DNA of 64,000 bases from an uncultured Methylococcaceae bacterium (lineage in GTDB: Bacteria > Pseudomonadota > Gammaproteobacteria > Methylococcales > Methylomonadaceae): positions 22,267-86,266 of the forward strand of contig CAIXAE010000002.1 in the NCBI GenBank assembly GCA_903917345.1, read 5' to 3'. Below are positions 36,095 through 43,890 of the stretch, piece after piece (position 1 is the first letter of the stretch; each line of letters starts with the position of its first letter). Made by a program: the position numbers and the translations under genes. Below the pieces are notes generated by a model. It saw only the letters and a list, made by a program, of their open reading frames with translations. It ran no database searches and was not told where the DNA came from.

Positions 36095-36631
36095 TTATTG
36101 AGTGCGGCTATTCATTAACTTAAAGTATTCACTTTCGGCAAATATCTCAAGTTTATCTTCAACTCTATCTAAATAAACAATGCCTTGTAGATGATCAAAT
36201 TCGTGTTGAAAAATTCTGGCAACAAAGCCAGTGAGTCGAGCGGTGATTTGTTGGTCATTTAAATCTGTATAAGTGATTTCAATGTCTGTGTAGCGGGGCA
36301 CTAATGCTCTGATACCCGGAATACTTAAACAGCCTTCCCAATCTTTTTCAGTGTCATCTGAAATAGGCGAAAAGCTCGGGTTTATCATCACGGTGGGCTC
36401 CATTAACGGTGCATGCGGGTAGCGCGCTGAAGGTCGTGAAGCGACAATAATAATGCGTTTTGAAATGCTAATTTGAGGTGCCGCAATGCCAACACCTTGC
36501 GTTGAGGCTAAGGTGTCACGTAACGCGGTGATCAATGCAAGATTATCTGCACTATTGGTGTGGCACATTGTATCTGCTTGTTGGCGCAGAACTTCTGCGC
36601 CTAATTGAGCAATTTCTCTAATATCGGTCAT
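36095..36631 (-). CDS. def: Peptide deformylase
   Basis: The enzyme removes the formyl group from the N-terminal Met of new proteins. The 178-residue product has the three family motifs: GVGIAAPQ (about residue 47), EGCLSIP (about residue 98) and QHEFDHLQGIVYLDR (about residue 140), with the Cys and two His metal ligands. It starts on the base where the PPK1 frame stops (one-base overlap). It is not next to fmt, so it may be a second, non-housekeeping copy. Confidence 0.95.
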   Translation of the reverse strand: MTDIREIAQLGAEVLRQQADTMCHTNSADNLALITALRDTLASTQGVGIAAPQISISKRIIIVASRPSARYPHAPLMEPTVMINPSFSPISDDTEKDWEGCLSIPGIRALVPRYTDIEITYTDLNDQQITARLTGFVARIFQHEFDHLQGIVYLDRVEDKLEIFAESEYFKLMNSRTQ

Positions 36632-39399
36632 TAAGGTGCTTGTAATTCATTAAGAATAGCCGTTTGTGCTTGTATTGGAGCATCACTACTATTGTTTAAA
36701 AGTTGTAAATAGCTGCCATCTGATTGCAATAACCAGGCTTGGGTATTATCCTTTAGATATAAATTTAAATCATGCAGAATACGGTTGTATAGTTTTTTAC
36801 TTTCTATGGGAAAGCAAATCTCTACTCGTCTAAACATATTTCGATTCATTAAGTCTGCACTAGATGCATAAACTTCTTGGTTACCATCATTCGCAAATGC
36901 ATAAATTCTAGCATGTTCTAAAAAGCGGCCAATAATAGCGCGGACTTCAATGTTTTCAGAAACTCCGGGGATGCCCGGTCTTAAGCAACATACTCCTCTC
37001 ACCATGAGTTTAACTTCCACTCCCGCTTGAGATGCACGATAAAGCGCTTGAATGGCTTGTTCTTCAACAATTGCATTCACTTGTATGATTATTTGAGCCG
37101 GTTTTCCATTTTTCGCATGCGTGATTTCACGCTCTATTTTTTCAAGAATGCCTTTATGTAAAGTGAAAGGCGACTGCAGCAGTTTATTTAATTTAGTTAC
37201 TTTTCCTAAGCTAGTAAGTTGGGCAAATACACGTCTGACATCTTCGCCGAGTTCTTTATCACAAGAAAATAAACCATAGTCGGTATAAAGTTGTGCTGTT
37301 TTCGGATGGTAGTTGCCTGTGCCTAAATGTACATAATTACGAAGTTCTTTGCCTTCTCTACGAAGAATCAAACACATTTTGGCATGTGTTTTATACCCCA
37401 CAACACCATACACTACATGAACAGCAGCTTCTTGTAATTTAGAGGCTAAATCAATGTTAGCTTTTTCATCGAAGCGCGCTCTTAATTCAATAACCACAGT
37501 GACTTCTTTACCCGCACGTGCGGCTCTAATGAGCGCAGCAACAATAGGTGAGTCCGAGCCAGTGCGATATAGAGTTTGCTTTATCGCAATTACTTCAGGT
37601 GAGGCGGCGGCTTGGCGTAAGAATTCAACAACCGGAGAGAATGACTCAAATGGGTGGTGCAATAGAATGTCATTACGTTTTATGGCCGCAAAGATATCCT
37701 TGTTACGCGATAATTGTGAAGGAGTGCTGGGTTTAAACGGGATAAATTTAAGATCAGGTCGATCTACTAGGCTATTAATCTCTTGTATTCTATTGAGGTT
37801 GACAGGTCCGTTGACTAAGAAGAGTCGATCTTGTTTTAACTCAAAACGGTCTAATAAAAAGTTAACCGTATCTTCAGGGCAGGCAGCATCAATTTCTAAA
37901 CGCACCTCGTCACCGTAGTTACGCATGGCTAACTCACCTTGCACAGCCAGTAATAAGTCATCGATAGCATCATCATCCACAAAGAAATCACTGTTACGTG
38001 TGACCCTAAACTGATGACAACCTTTAACCGTCATGCCAGTAAACAATTCGCTAACAAAAGCATGAATAATAGACGATAAAAATACGAAATCGTGTGGGCC
38101 GCTTTGTGTTTCTTCAGCAGGCAACTTGATAACACGAGGTAAAGATCTAGGTGCTTGCAATATAGCTCTGCCACTGTTTCTTCCAAAAGCATCTTTACCT
38201 GTCAGCGATATAATAAAATTTAAACTTTTATTGAGTATGCGTGGAAATGGATGTGCAGAATCTAGCCCTACAGGTGTCAGAATCGGTAAAAGTTCATTGT
38301 TAAAATATTGAGTGATCCATTTAAGCTGATCTTCTGACCATTCATTACGGCGAATAAACCGAATGTTTTCTTCGCTCAGTTGAGGAATTAAAATCTCATT
38401 AAGCACTTGGTATTGTTCTTCAACCAACTGATGAGAATGAATAGAGATTTGCTCTAACTGTTCTTTGGTCGTTAAACCATCTGGGCCCATTGCTTTAGGA
38501 TCAATAGACGCCATTTCTAAGATACTGGCCACGCGCACTTCAAAAAACTCATCTAGATTAGAGCAAGAAATACACAGATAGTTAAGGCGCTCTAATAAAG
38601 GGACGGATTCATTTTTAGCTTGTGCTAATACCCGCTTATTAAACTCTAATAAACTCAGATCGCGATTAATATAGAGTTCTGGGCTTTCTAGGTTGATGGC
38701 TTCAGCGTTTTCGATAGGGTCCATTTTAATCCTTAACTTTTCGGGGATAACACCGGTAATAAAAACATGTCGATCACTCATCTGTACGATATTAAAATTT
38801 AATTCTGCTTGCGCTAATTGTGCTGTTATCTCTTTAAGGCTAAAAGCCGCCAGTAAAGAATGATAGAAGTCGTTTTTTAATATGTCAGGTTCATTCTTAA
38901 CGTAGGTCTCAACTAACTGTCTTGCTTCATCATCATTCGCGGGGCGAATGAGATCCATGATGATAACGCGAGTCCCTGGTTTTGAATATTTTATTACGCT
39001 CTGCCAAAGTGTCTTAGGGTCAGGTAAGTGGTGTAATAAACTATTACTAAAAATTATCTCATAATTAGATTGCGGTAATGTGACATGGGGTAAGAGTCCG
39101 TGCACAAAGCTAATTCTGTCATTCAGTTTGGGTTCAATGATTGATTTTGCATAGTTCAACATGGGCTGTGAACCATCAACAGCATCTAATTTACAGAGAG
39201 GAAATGTCCTAGCAAAACGGAAGCTGATATCGCCAGGTCCACATCCCAAGTCTAAGGCATGACCATTAAACTCTGGGTCATTAATAAAGTCAGCGAGTAA
39301 TTGGATAAATTGGCCATGAGGGACATCAAAATTAGCCTCGGCATACGCTTTGACTTGTTCATCGTCTTCCATTAACTCAGGTTCTAAAACTCTATTCAT
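36631..39399 (-). CDS. ppk1: SAM-dependent methyltransferase fused in frame to polyphosphate kinase 1
   Basis: One uninterrupted 922-residue frame holds two complete proteins. Residues 1 to about 220 are a class I methyltransferase (LDLGCGPGDISFRFA near residue 50, then SNSLLHHLPDP). From residue 226 a full PPK1 follows: the N-domain INRDLSLLEFNKRVL, the catalytic His region VHLGTGNYHPKTA, and EHARIYAF and SSADLMNRN. PPK1 makes polyphosphate from ATP. The internal ATG at 38724 has a good Shine-Dalgarno (AAGGA, five-base spacing), so a standalone 697-residue PPK1 is likely also, or only, made. It overlaps the upstream PLP-enzyme gene by eight bases. Confidence 0.88.
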   Translation of the reverse strand: MNRVLEPELMEDDEQVKAYAEANFDVPHGQFIQLLADFINDPEFNGHALDLGCGPGDISFRFARTFPLCKLDAVDGSQPMLNYAKSIIEPKLNDRISFVHGLLPHVTLPQSNYEIIFSNSLLHHLPDPKTLWQSVIKYSKPGTRVIIMDLIRPANDDEARQLVETYVKNEPDILKNDFYHSLLAAFSLKEITAQLAQAELNFNIVQMSDRHVFITGVIPEKLRIKMDPIENAEAINLESPELYINRDLSLLEFNKRVLAQAKNESVPLLERLNYLCISCSNLDEFFEVRVASILEMASIDPKAMGPDGLTTKEQLEQISIHSHQLVEEQYQVLNEILIPQLSEENIRFIRRNEWSEDQLKWITQYFNNELLPILTPVGLDSAHPFPRILNKSLNFIISLTGKDAFGRNSGRAILQAPRSLPRVIKLPAEETQSGPHDFVFLSSIIHAFVSELFTGMTVKGCHQFRVTRNSDFFVDDDAIDDLLLAVQGELAMRNYGDEVRLEIDAACPEDTVNFLLDRFELKQDRLFLVNGPVNLNRIQEINSLVDRPDLKFIPFKPSTPSQLSRNKDIFAAIKRNDILLHHPFESFSPVVEFLRQAAASPEVIAIKQTLYRTGSDSPIVAALIRAARAGKEVTVVIELRARFDEKANIDLASKLQEAAVHVVYGVVGYKTHAKMCLILRREGKELRNYVHLGTGNYHPKTAQLYTDYGLFSCDKELGEDVRRVFAQLTSLGKVTKLNKLLQSPFTLHKGILEKIEREITHAKNGKPAQIIIQVNAIVEEQAIQALYRASQAGVEVKLMVRGVCCLRPGIPGVSENIEVRAIIGRFLEHARIYAFANDGNQEVYASSADLMNRNMFRRVEICFPIESKKLYNRILHDLNLYLKDNTQAWLLQSDGSYLQLLNNSSDAPIQAQTAILNELQAP

Positions 39400-40312
39400 T
39401 AAAGCCTCTTAAGCCTTGTAATCCCCCGGTATGAATGGCAATAATGCGTTGACCCGGTTTAAAGGTGTGTTTGCTGATTAGATTGTAAAGTGCATACAGC
39501 ATTTTACCAGTATAAATGGGCTCGAGTACTATTCCTGTGATCGCTGCAAATTGTTTAATGAAACACATCAGTTCAGGTGTTGTTTTCGCAAAGCCGCCAA
39601 AGTGATAATTTAGATTAATCTGCCAGTTAGAATGAGGTGCAGGGAGTAGCGCATTAACATCATCTATTAAGAAATGGGCGTTTTTTAAAGCTGCAAAACC
39701 TATTACAGATGTATTGTTAGGTGTTGCATTAATCAGGCCTGCTAAAGTGGCACCTGTGCCGCAGGGTGTACAGAGTATGTCATAAGGCTGATTGATTTCT
39801 TTTACTAATTCAGCAACGCCTTGAAGGGCTAATGGTGATGCGCCCCCTTCAGGTAACCAATATTCGTTGGGCTTAAGGCCGGGTAATGAAAAGTGATCTT
39901 GATAGTCTCTTAATGCTCTATAAGCAGAACGCGAGATATAAGAGAGTTGCATGCCCCAATCTTGTAGGTCTTTTAAAGTGTCGGTTAATGTTTCAGGCTG
40001 TTCGCCTCTGATGAAGCCGTGGGTTTTTATATTTAAGAGTTTGCCGGTGTAAGCTAAAGCGTGTAAATGGTTAGAGTGCGCGCCACCCATGCTAATAATC
40101 GTATCTTTGCCTAAGTTTAAAGCGTCATTTAGACTGTATTTGAGTTTGCGCCATTTGTTGCCAGAAATAATAGGGTGTAATAAATCATCACGCTTTAACC
40201 ATAACTCAATACCGTATTTGAGTAATAGTGGGTCATTAATGGGGCTAAGGGGAGAAGGGGTGAATAAGTTTTCTAAGTCTCTAAGTGCGGAGTGCGAGGA
40301 GGATGGGGTCAT
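39392..40312 (-). CDS. D-cysteine desulfhydrase/ACC deaminase family PLP enzyme
   Basis: The 306-residue protein matches the fold-type II PLP family of D-cysteine desulfhydrase and 1-aminocyclopropane-1-carboxylate deaminase. It shows WLKRDDLLHPIISGNKWRKL (residues 38-57) with the PLP lysine in GNKWRK, the GGAHSNHLHA motif near residue 76 and PCGTGATLAGL near residue 182. The exact substrate is uncertain. It is the first gene of the minus-strand run that continues through ppk1 and def. Confidence 0.85.
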   Translation of the reverse strand: MTPSSSHSALRDLENLFTPSPLSPINDPLLLKYGIELWLKRDDLLHPIISGNKWRKLKYSLNDALNLGKDTIISMGGAHSNHLHALAYTGKLLNIKTHGFIRGEQPETLTDTLKDLQDWGMQLSYISRSAYRALRDYQDHFSLPGLKPNEYWLPEGGASPLALQGVAELVKEINQPYDILCTPCGTGATLAGLINATPNNTSVIGFAALKNAHFLIDDVNALLPAPHSNWQINLNYHFGGFAKTTPELMCFIKQFAAITGIVLEPIYTGKMLYALYNLISKHTFKPGQRIIAIHTGGLQGLRGFNE

Positions 40313-40458
40313 TGGTTTTACAAATGAGATTATTAAGCGCTGTTATGAGTTGTCCTATAGCGCAAGAATATCATTAATGTAAGAATCAGACTTTAACTCT
40401 TAATGAAGAGAAGGTAAGTATTGTGGTTTTTATACTTTATTATTCAGTCTATAAACCT

Positions 40459-40497
40459 AAAGACTGTCACGATTATTAATCGCGACAGTCTTTTTTG
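40459..40497. terminator. Intrinsic terminator, mainly plus strand
   Basis: AAAGACTGTC-CGATT pairs with AATCG-GACAGTCTTT between 40459 and 40493, with T6 after the stem on the plus strand and only TTT on the minus strand. It is eight bases past the end of the small membrane gene. No plus-strand gene is visible before it. The remaining gap bases 40313-40458 and 40673-40830 show nothing I can assign. Confidence 0.7.
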
Positions 40498-40504
40498 TTT
40501 AATA

Positions 40505-40672
40505 TCATGAAAGTTGAATGGTGTTTATAGGTTTGCGGTTGACTTTAATATAACTTGCTATGGCGGTTACAGCAAAGAAGGTGGAAGACAGTATAAATTC
40601 GCCGTTAATAAAGCTAATTAGGCCGACTACAAAAACTGTCCCTATTAAGATATCTCGGGTTAGTTCGTTCAT
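40505..40672 (-). CDS. Small (55-residue) hydrophobic membrane protein
   Basis: An ATG at 40672 with a strong Shine-Dalgarno (TGAGGA, six-base spacing) opens a 55-codon frame ending at TGA 40507-40505. The product MNELTRDILIGTVFVVGLIS... has two closely spaced hydrophobic stretches (about residues 8-22 and 26-42) and a basic end (KVNRKP). A terminator follows directly. I know no family for it. Its good start signal and placement in an otherwise empty 518-base gap make it a probable real gene. Confidence 0.6.
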   Translation of the reverse strand: MNELTRDILIGTVFVVGLISFINGEFILSSTFFAVTAIASYIKVNRKPINTIQLS

Positions 40673-40830
40673 AAAAAATCCTCATTGATTTGATAGGTTT
40701 TTAATACTGCGACTGAACTATAGCGCAGGCTTATATTGTTTACAATGCCACTAAATATAGAATTATTATTTCTTTTTAATAAACAATAAATGAGTGGTTT
40801 TTTAAATAAATTTAGTTATAATTCATTAGA

Positions 40831-42108
40831 TTACTTGACCTGAAGTAAGTCTTGCCACTGCGTAGTGTAGTTGGGTGAGATTAAGTCCGCTTTAGGTTTC
40901 CATGATTTATCAAAGCCCGTGGCTGCAATAGCCATTTTTTTTGGGTAGCGTCTATTGATATTATCCATCACTGCCATTAGTGTTTTGTTCTCTGTTGTTG
41001 ACTCATTTGTTTCAAGCGTAAATAAGTCTAATTGATTGTGGGTTAATGCATTCTGGATGTGGCTCAGTTGTATGCCGCATTTTTGATAGTGGTAGCCTGT
41101 TTTAAAAATTTCTTTTAATAGTTGATGGGCCTTACTAATAATAATTCGCGTATCTTGAGTGGCGCTAGTCAGATGGATACTTGCAGAGCGTTGATATTGA
41201 GGTTCTTGCGGGTTAAAAGGACTGGTTCTAATAAAGATACTGATACAGCTTGTGACGGAGTTTTGCTGTCTAAGCTTTTCTGCTGCGCGACTACAGAATT
41301 CGGCTAAGGCTTGAGATAAGGTATTAAAGTCTGTTAAACGTCGACTAAAACTTCTAGAACAAACAATTTGCTGTTTATTAGTCGGCGACAGGTCTAGCTC
41401 AATACAAGACACGCCATTCAGTTCTAGTACGGTACGTGCGACTACAATGTTAAACAGGCGTTGAATTCTATCGGGTGATTGGCTGGCTAAATCCCAAACG
41501 GTGTGAATATTAAGTTGATTGAGTTTCTTTGTAGTACGTGAGCCTATGCCCCATATTTCCCCTACCGGTACGATACGCATGAGTTTTTCTCTGCGTTTAA
41601 TATCAGATAAATCAAGGACGCCTGCGGTTTTTGTCCATTTCTTAGCCGCAAAGTTAGCTAATTTAGCGAGGGTTTTATTAGGCCCCATGCCGACACAGAC
41701 AGGGATTCCTGTCGTACGTAATACGGTTTTCTTAATTTGCTGCCCATACTTGTTCGAATCTTTCTCGCAAATGCCGGTTAAGTCTAAAAACGCTTCATCA
41801 ATAGAATATATGTCTAGATGGGGGGTGAATTCTTCTAGGGTAGACATGACGCGAGCAGAGATGTCGGCATATAAAGTGTAGTTAGAAGAGAAGAGGGTAA
41901 TGTTATGTTGTTTGATCAGGTCTTGTACTTGAAAAACGGGTACGGCCATTTTAATTCCCAAGTCTTTTACTTCTTTACTGCGAGATACGACACAACCATC
42001 GTTATTGCTGAGTACCATGACTGGTTTATGGCTTAGGTCGGGGCGAAACAAACGTTCACAGGATACATAAAAGTTATTGCAATCCACTAAGGCGATCAGT
42101 GGGGTCAT
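40831..42108 (-). CDS. umuC: DNA polymerase V catalytic subunit UmuC
   Basis: UmuC is the Y-family polymerase for SOS translesion synthesis. The product starts at ATG 42108 (MTPLIALVDCNNFYVSCERLF), which overlaps the umuD stop by four bases; the frame extends upstream inside umuD without meaning. It has the catalytic YSIDEAFLDL motif near residue 100, the palm VCVGMGPNKTLAKLAN, helix-hairpin-helix GIGSRTTKKL and a UmuC-type C-terminus. Length (425 residues) equals E. coli UmuC (422). Confidence 0.95.
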   Translation of the reverse strand: MTPLIALVDCNNFYVSCERLFRPDLSHKPVMVLSNNDGCVVSRSKEVKDLGIKMAVPVFQVQDLIKQHNITLFSSNYTLYADISARVMSTLEEFTPHLDIYSIDEAFLDLTGICEKDSNKYGQQIKKTVLRTTGIPVCVGMGPNKTLAKLANFAAKKWTKTAGVLDLSDIKRREKLMRIVPVGEIWGIGSRTTKKLNQLNIHTVWDLASQSPDRIQRLFNIVVARTVLELNGVSCIELDLSPTNKQQIVCSRSFSRRLTDFNTLSQALAEFCSRAAEKLRQQNSVTSCISIFIRTSPFNPQEPQYQRSASIHLTSATQDTRIIISKAHQLLKEIFKTGYHYQKCGIQLSHIQNALTHNQLDLFTLETNESTTENKTLMAVMDNINRRYPKKMAIAATGFDKSWKPKADLISPNYTTQWQDLLQVK

Positions 42109-42542
42109 GATAAAGCGTGAATCACATGGGTCACGACCCCCCAAATAATCATCTCGATTTCTTCATAGATGACAATGTCGGCATAGAGGGGGTTTTCTGC
42201 TTTTAAGTACCATTGATTATGTAGGCGCTCTAAGCGTTTTACAGTCAGTTCACCGTTTAAAGCACAAATGACAATTTTACCGCTGACGGCTTCTATAGAG
42301 CGATCCACGATTAAAATATCATTAGGATGAATACCCACACCTAGCATTGATTCACCTTGCGCCCTCACAAAAAAAGTGGCGGCTGGTTTTTGTATTAATA
42401 ATTCGTTTAAATCTAGGTTTTTTTCAATATAATCATCGGCGGGTGAAGGGAATCCTGCGGCTACTTTACTGCTAAAAAGGGGAATCAGTAGTCGTTTTGG
42501 CAAGGTGGTCGGCACTAAGATTTTAAGGCAAGTCGCAGACAT
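42105..42542 (-). CDS. umuD: UmuD, SOS-cleavable subunit of DNA polymerase V
   Basis: The 145-residue S24-family protein has the self-cleavage site Ala-Gly in VAAGFPSPADDYIE (about residues 28-29), the catalytic Ser in AQGESM (about residue 64) and the Lys in GELTVKRL (about residue 101). RecA-stimulated cleavage gives UmuD'. I saw no good LexA-type CTGT-N8-ACAG box in the 123 bases upstream, so control may rely on a different operator. Confidence 0.94.
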   Translation of the reverse strand: MSATCLKILVPTTLPKRLLIPLFSSKVAAGFPSPADDYIEKNLDLNELLIQKPAATFFVRAQGESMLGVGIHPNDILIVDRSIEAVSGKIVICALNGELTVKRLERLHNQWYLKAENPLYADIVIYEEIEMIIWGVVTHVIHALS

Positions 42543-42665
42543 ATAAGATGGTGGCTGTTGGGTAGCGTGATTAAAAGCAAATATTATTGTTTTCTTTTTG
42601 TTCTCTTTTTAAGCATTCTAAAGTAATTTGTTGGGTATGACAAAAAGTTTAAGGCCTGAGTATTA

Positions 42666-43250
42666 ATGAAATATAGATTCATCTTCTTCGTTTTTTTTGT
42701 CTCATTTTTAGTGGGTTGTACGGTCGCGCCACCTAAACATCCAGACGACCTGTGTGCGGTTTTTAAAGAAAAAAGCAGTGATGATTGGTATGAGGATGCT
42801 AAAGAATCTGAGGATAAATGGGGAGTGCCGATTAATGTGCAAATGGCCATCATGCATCAAGAGTCTCATTTTGTTGCGGATGCACGGGCGCCGCGTATTT
42901 GGTTTTTAGGGTTTATTCCGTGGTTTAGGGAAAGCAGTTCTTATGGTTATGCCCAAGCCACTGATGGTACGTGGGATACCTATTTAAAGGATGCGGGGAG
43001 TTGGTGGTCTGATCGGGATGATTTTTCTGATGCGATTGATTTTATTGGTTGGTATGCCAATCGAAGTTATATCCGGTTAGGGATCGCTAAGTCGGATGCT
43101 AAGTATCAATATGTGGCTTATCACGAGGGTGTATGGGGTTATCGTAGTAAGCATTATTTAAAAAATGCACCTTTAAAAAAGGTGGCAGAAAAAGTGGAAC
43201 GTCGAGCAAAAGTGTTTAAGCAGCAATTGTCAAACTGTAAAATGAATTAA
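42666..43250 (+). CDS. Lipoprotein with a lytic transglycosylase-like (SLT) domain
   Basis: The 194-residue product has a lipoprotein signal (hydrophobic run, lipobox LVGC, acylated Cys at residue 18). The remainder resembles lysozyme-like SLT domains: the likely catalytic Glu in MAIMHQESHF (about residue 68), SSYGYAQATDGTWDTYL, and a late Tyr-rich YVAYHEGVWGYR. It would act on peptidoglycan from the outer membrane's inner face. It is transcribed divergently from umuDC. Confidence 0.82.
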   Translation: MKYRFIFFVFFVSFLVGCTVAPPKHPDDLCAVFKEKSSDDWYEDAKESEDKWGVPINVQMAIMHQESHFVADARAPRIWFLGFIPWFRESSSYGYAQATDGTWDTYLKDAGSWWSDRDDFSDAIDFIGWYANRSYIRLGIAKSDAKYQYVAYHEGVWGYRSKHYLKNAPLKKVAEKVERRAKVFKQQLSNCKMN

Positions 43251-43305
43251 ATTTATAAGGTTTTTTTGATAAACTATGCGGCTTGTATTATTAACGGGCT
43301 GAATC

Positions 43306-43788
43306 GTGAAAAAAATTCAAACTCAAGTTATTTCAATTATTATCGTTATTCTTATAGGATTTACTATGTTTTCAATGGCAAATGCCACCTCACCAGAAGA
43401 AAATAAAGCGGCCGGTATCGCTTTCCTAGCTGAAAATGCAAAAAAAGCGAATGTTGTTACCACCGCAAGTGGTTTGCAATATGAAGTTATTACTGCGGGA
43501 ACCGGTAGCGTATCACCTAAAGCGACAGATACAGTAACGGTACACTATAAAGGTACAACCATTGATGGTGCTGAGTTTGATAGTTCATATAGCCGAGGCG
43601 AGCCCGCTTCGTTTCCTTTGAACAGAGTGATTGGCGGTTGGACTGAAGGCGTACAATTAATGACAGAGGGTGCGACTTATCGGTTTTATATCCCTTCTGG
43701 TTTAGCTTATGGTGAGCAGGGTGCGGGTCGTGCCATTGGCCCCAATGCTACTTTGATATTTGATGTTGAGTTAATCAAAATTCAATAA
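43306..43788 (+). CDS. Periplasmic FKBP-type peptidyl-prolyl isomerase
   Basis: The 160-residue protein starts at GTG 43306 (Met-Lys-Lys) and has a signal peptide with likely cleavage after ANA (about residue 27). A short dimerisation-like helix region precedes an FKBP domain with VTVHYKGTTIDGAEFDSSY, PLNRVIGGWTEGVQLM and IPSGLAYGEQGAG, and ends in LIFDVELIKI. It helps fold proline-containing proteins in the periplasm. It is shorter than FkpA or Mip because the N-terminal dimer domain is cut down. Confidence 0.9.
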   Translation: MKKIQTQVISIIIVILIGFTMFSMANATSPEENKAAGIAFLAENAKKANVVTTASGLQYEVITAGTGSVSPKATDTVTVHYKGTTIDGAEFDSSYSRGEPASFPLNRVIGGWTEGVQLMTEGATYRFYIPSGLAYGEQGAGRAIGPNATLIFDVELIKIQ

Positions 43789-43802
43789 ACGATTGAATCA
43801 CT

Positions 43803-43849
43803 AAGGCGTAAGATGCGGTATAAAGATACTGTGTCTTACGCCTTTTTTA
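43803..43849 (+). terminator. Intrinsic terminator after the FKBP gene
   Basis: AAGGCGTAAGA (43803-43813) pairs with TCTTACGCCTT (43834-43844), with a small inner stem GTAT/ATAC, followed by T6. Confidence 0.8.
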
Positions 43850-43890
43850 TGGGCTAATTTTATCCCTTCCTAAATTTCTTCCGCGTATCT

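Noticed and set aside
37454..37918. 154-codon plus-strand frame inside ppk1
   Set aside because: It is entirely antisense to the conserved PPK1 catalytic region and has no Shine-Dalgarno.
42543..42665. LexA box upstream of umuDC
   Set aside because: I looked for CTGT-N8-ACAG on both strands of the divergent gap and found no acceptable match.
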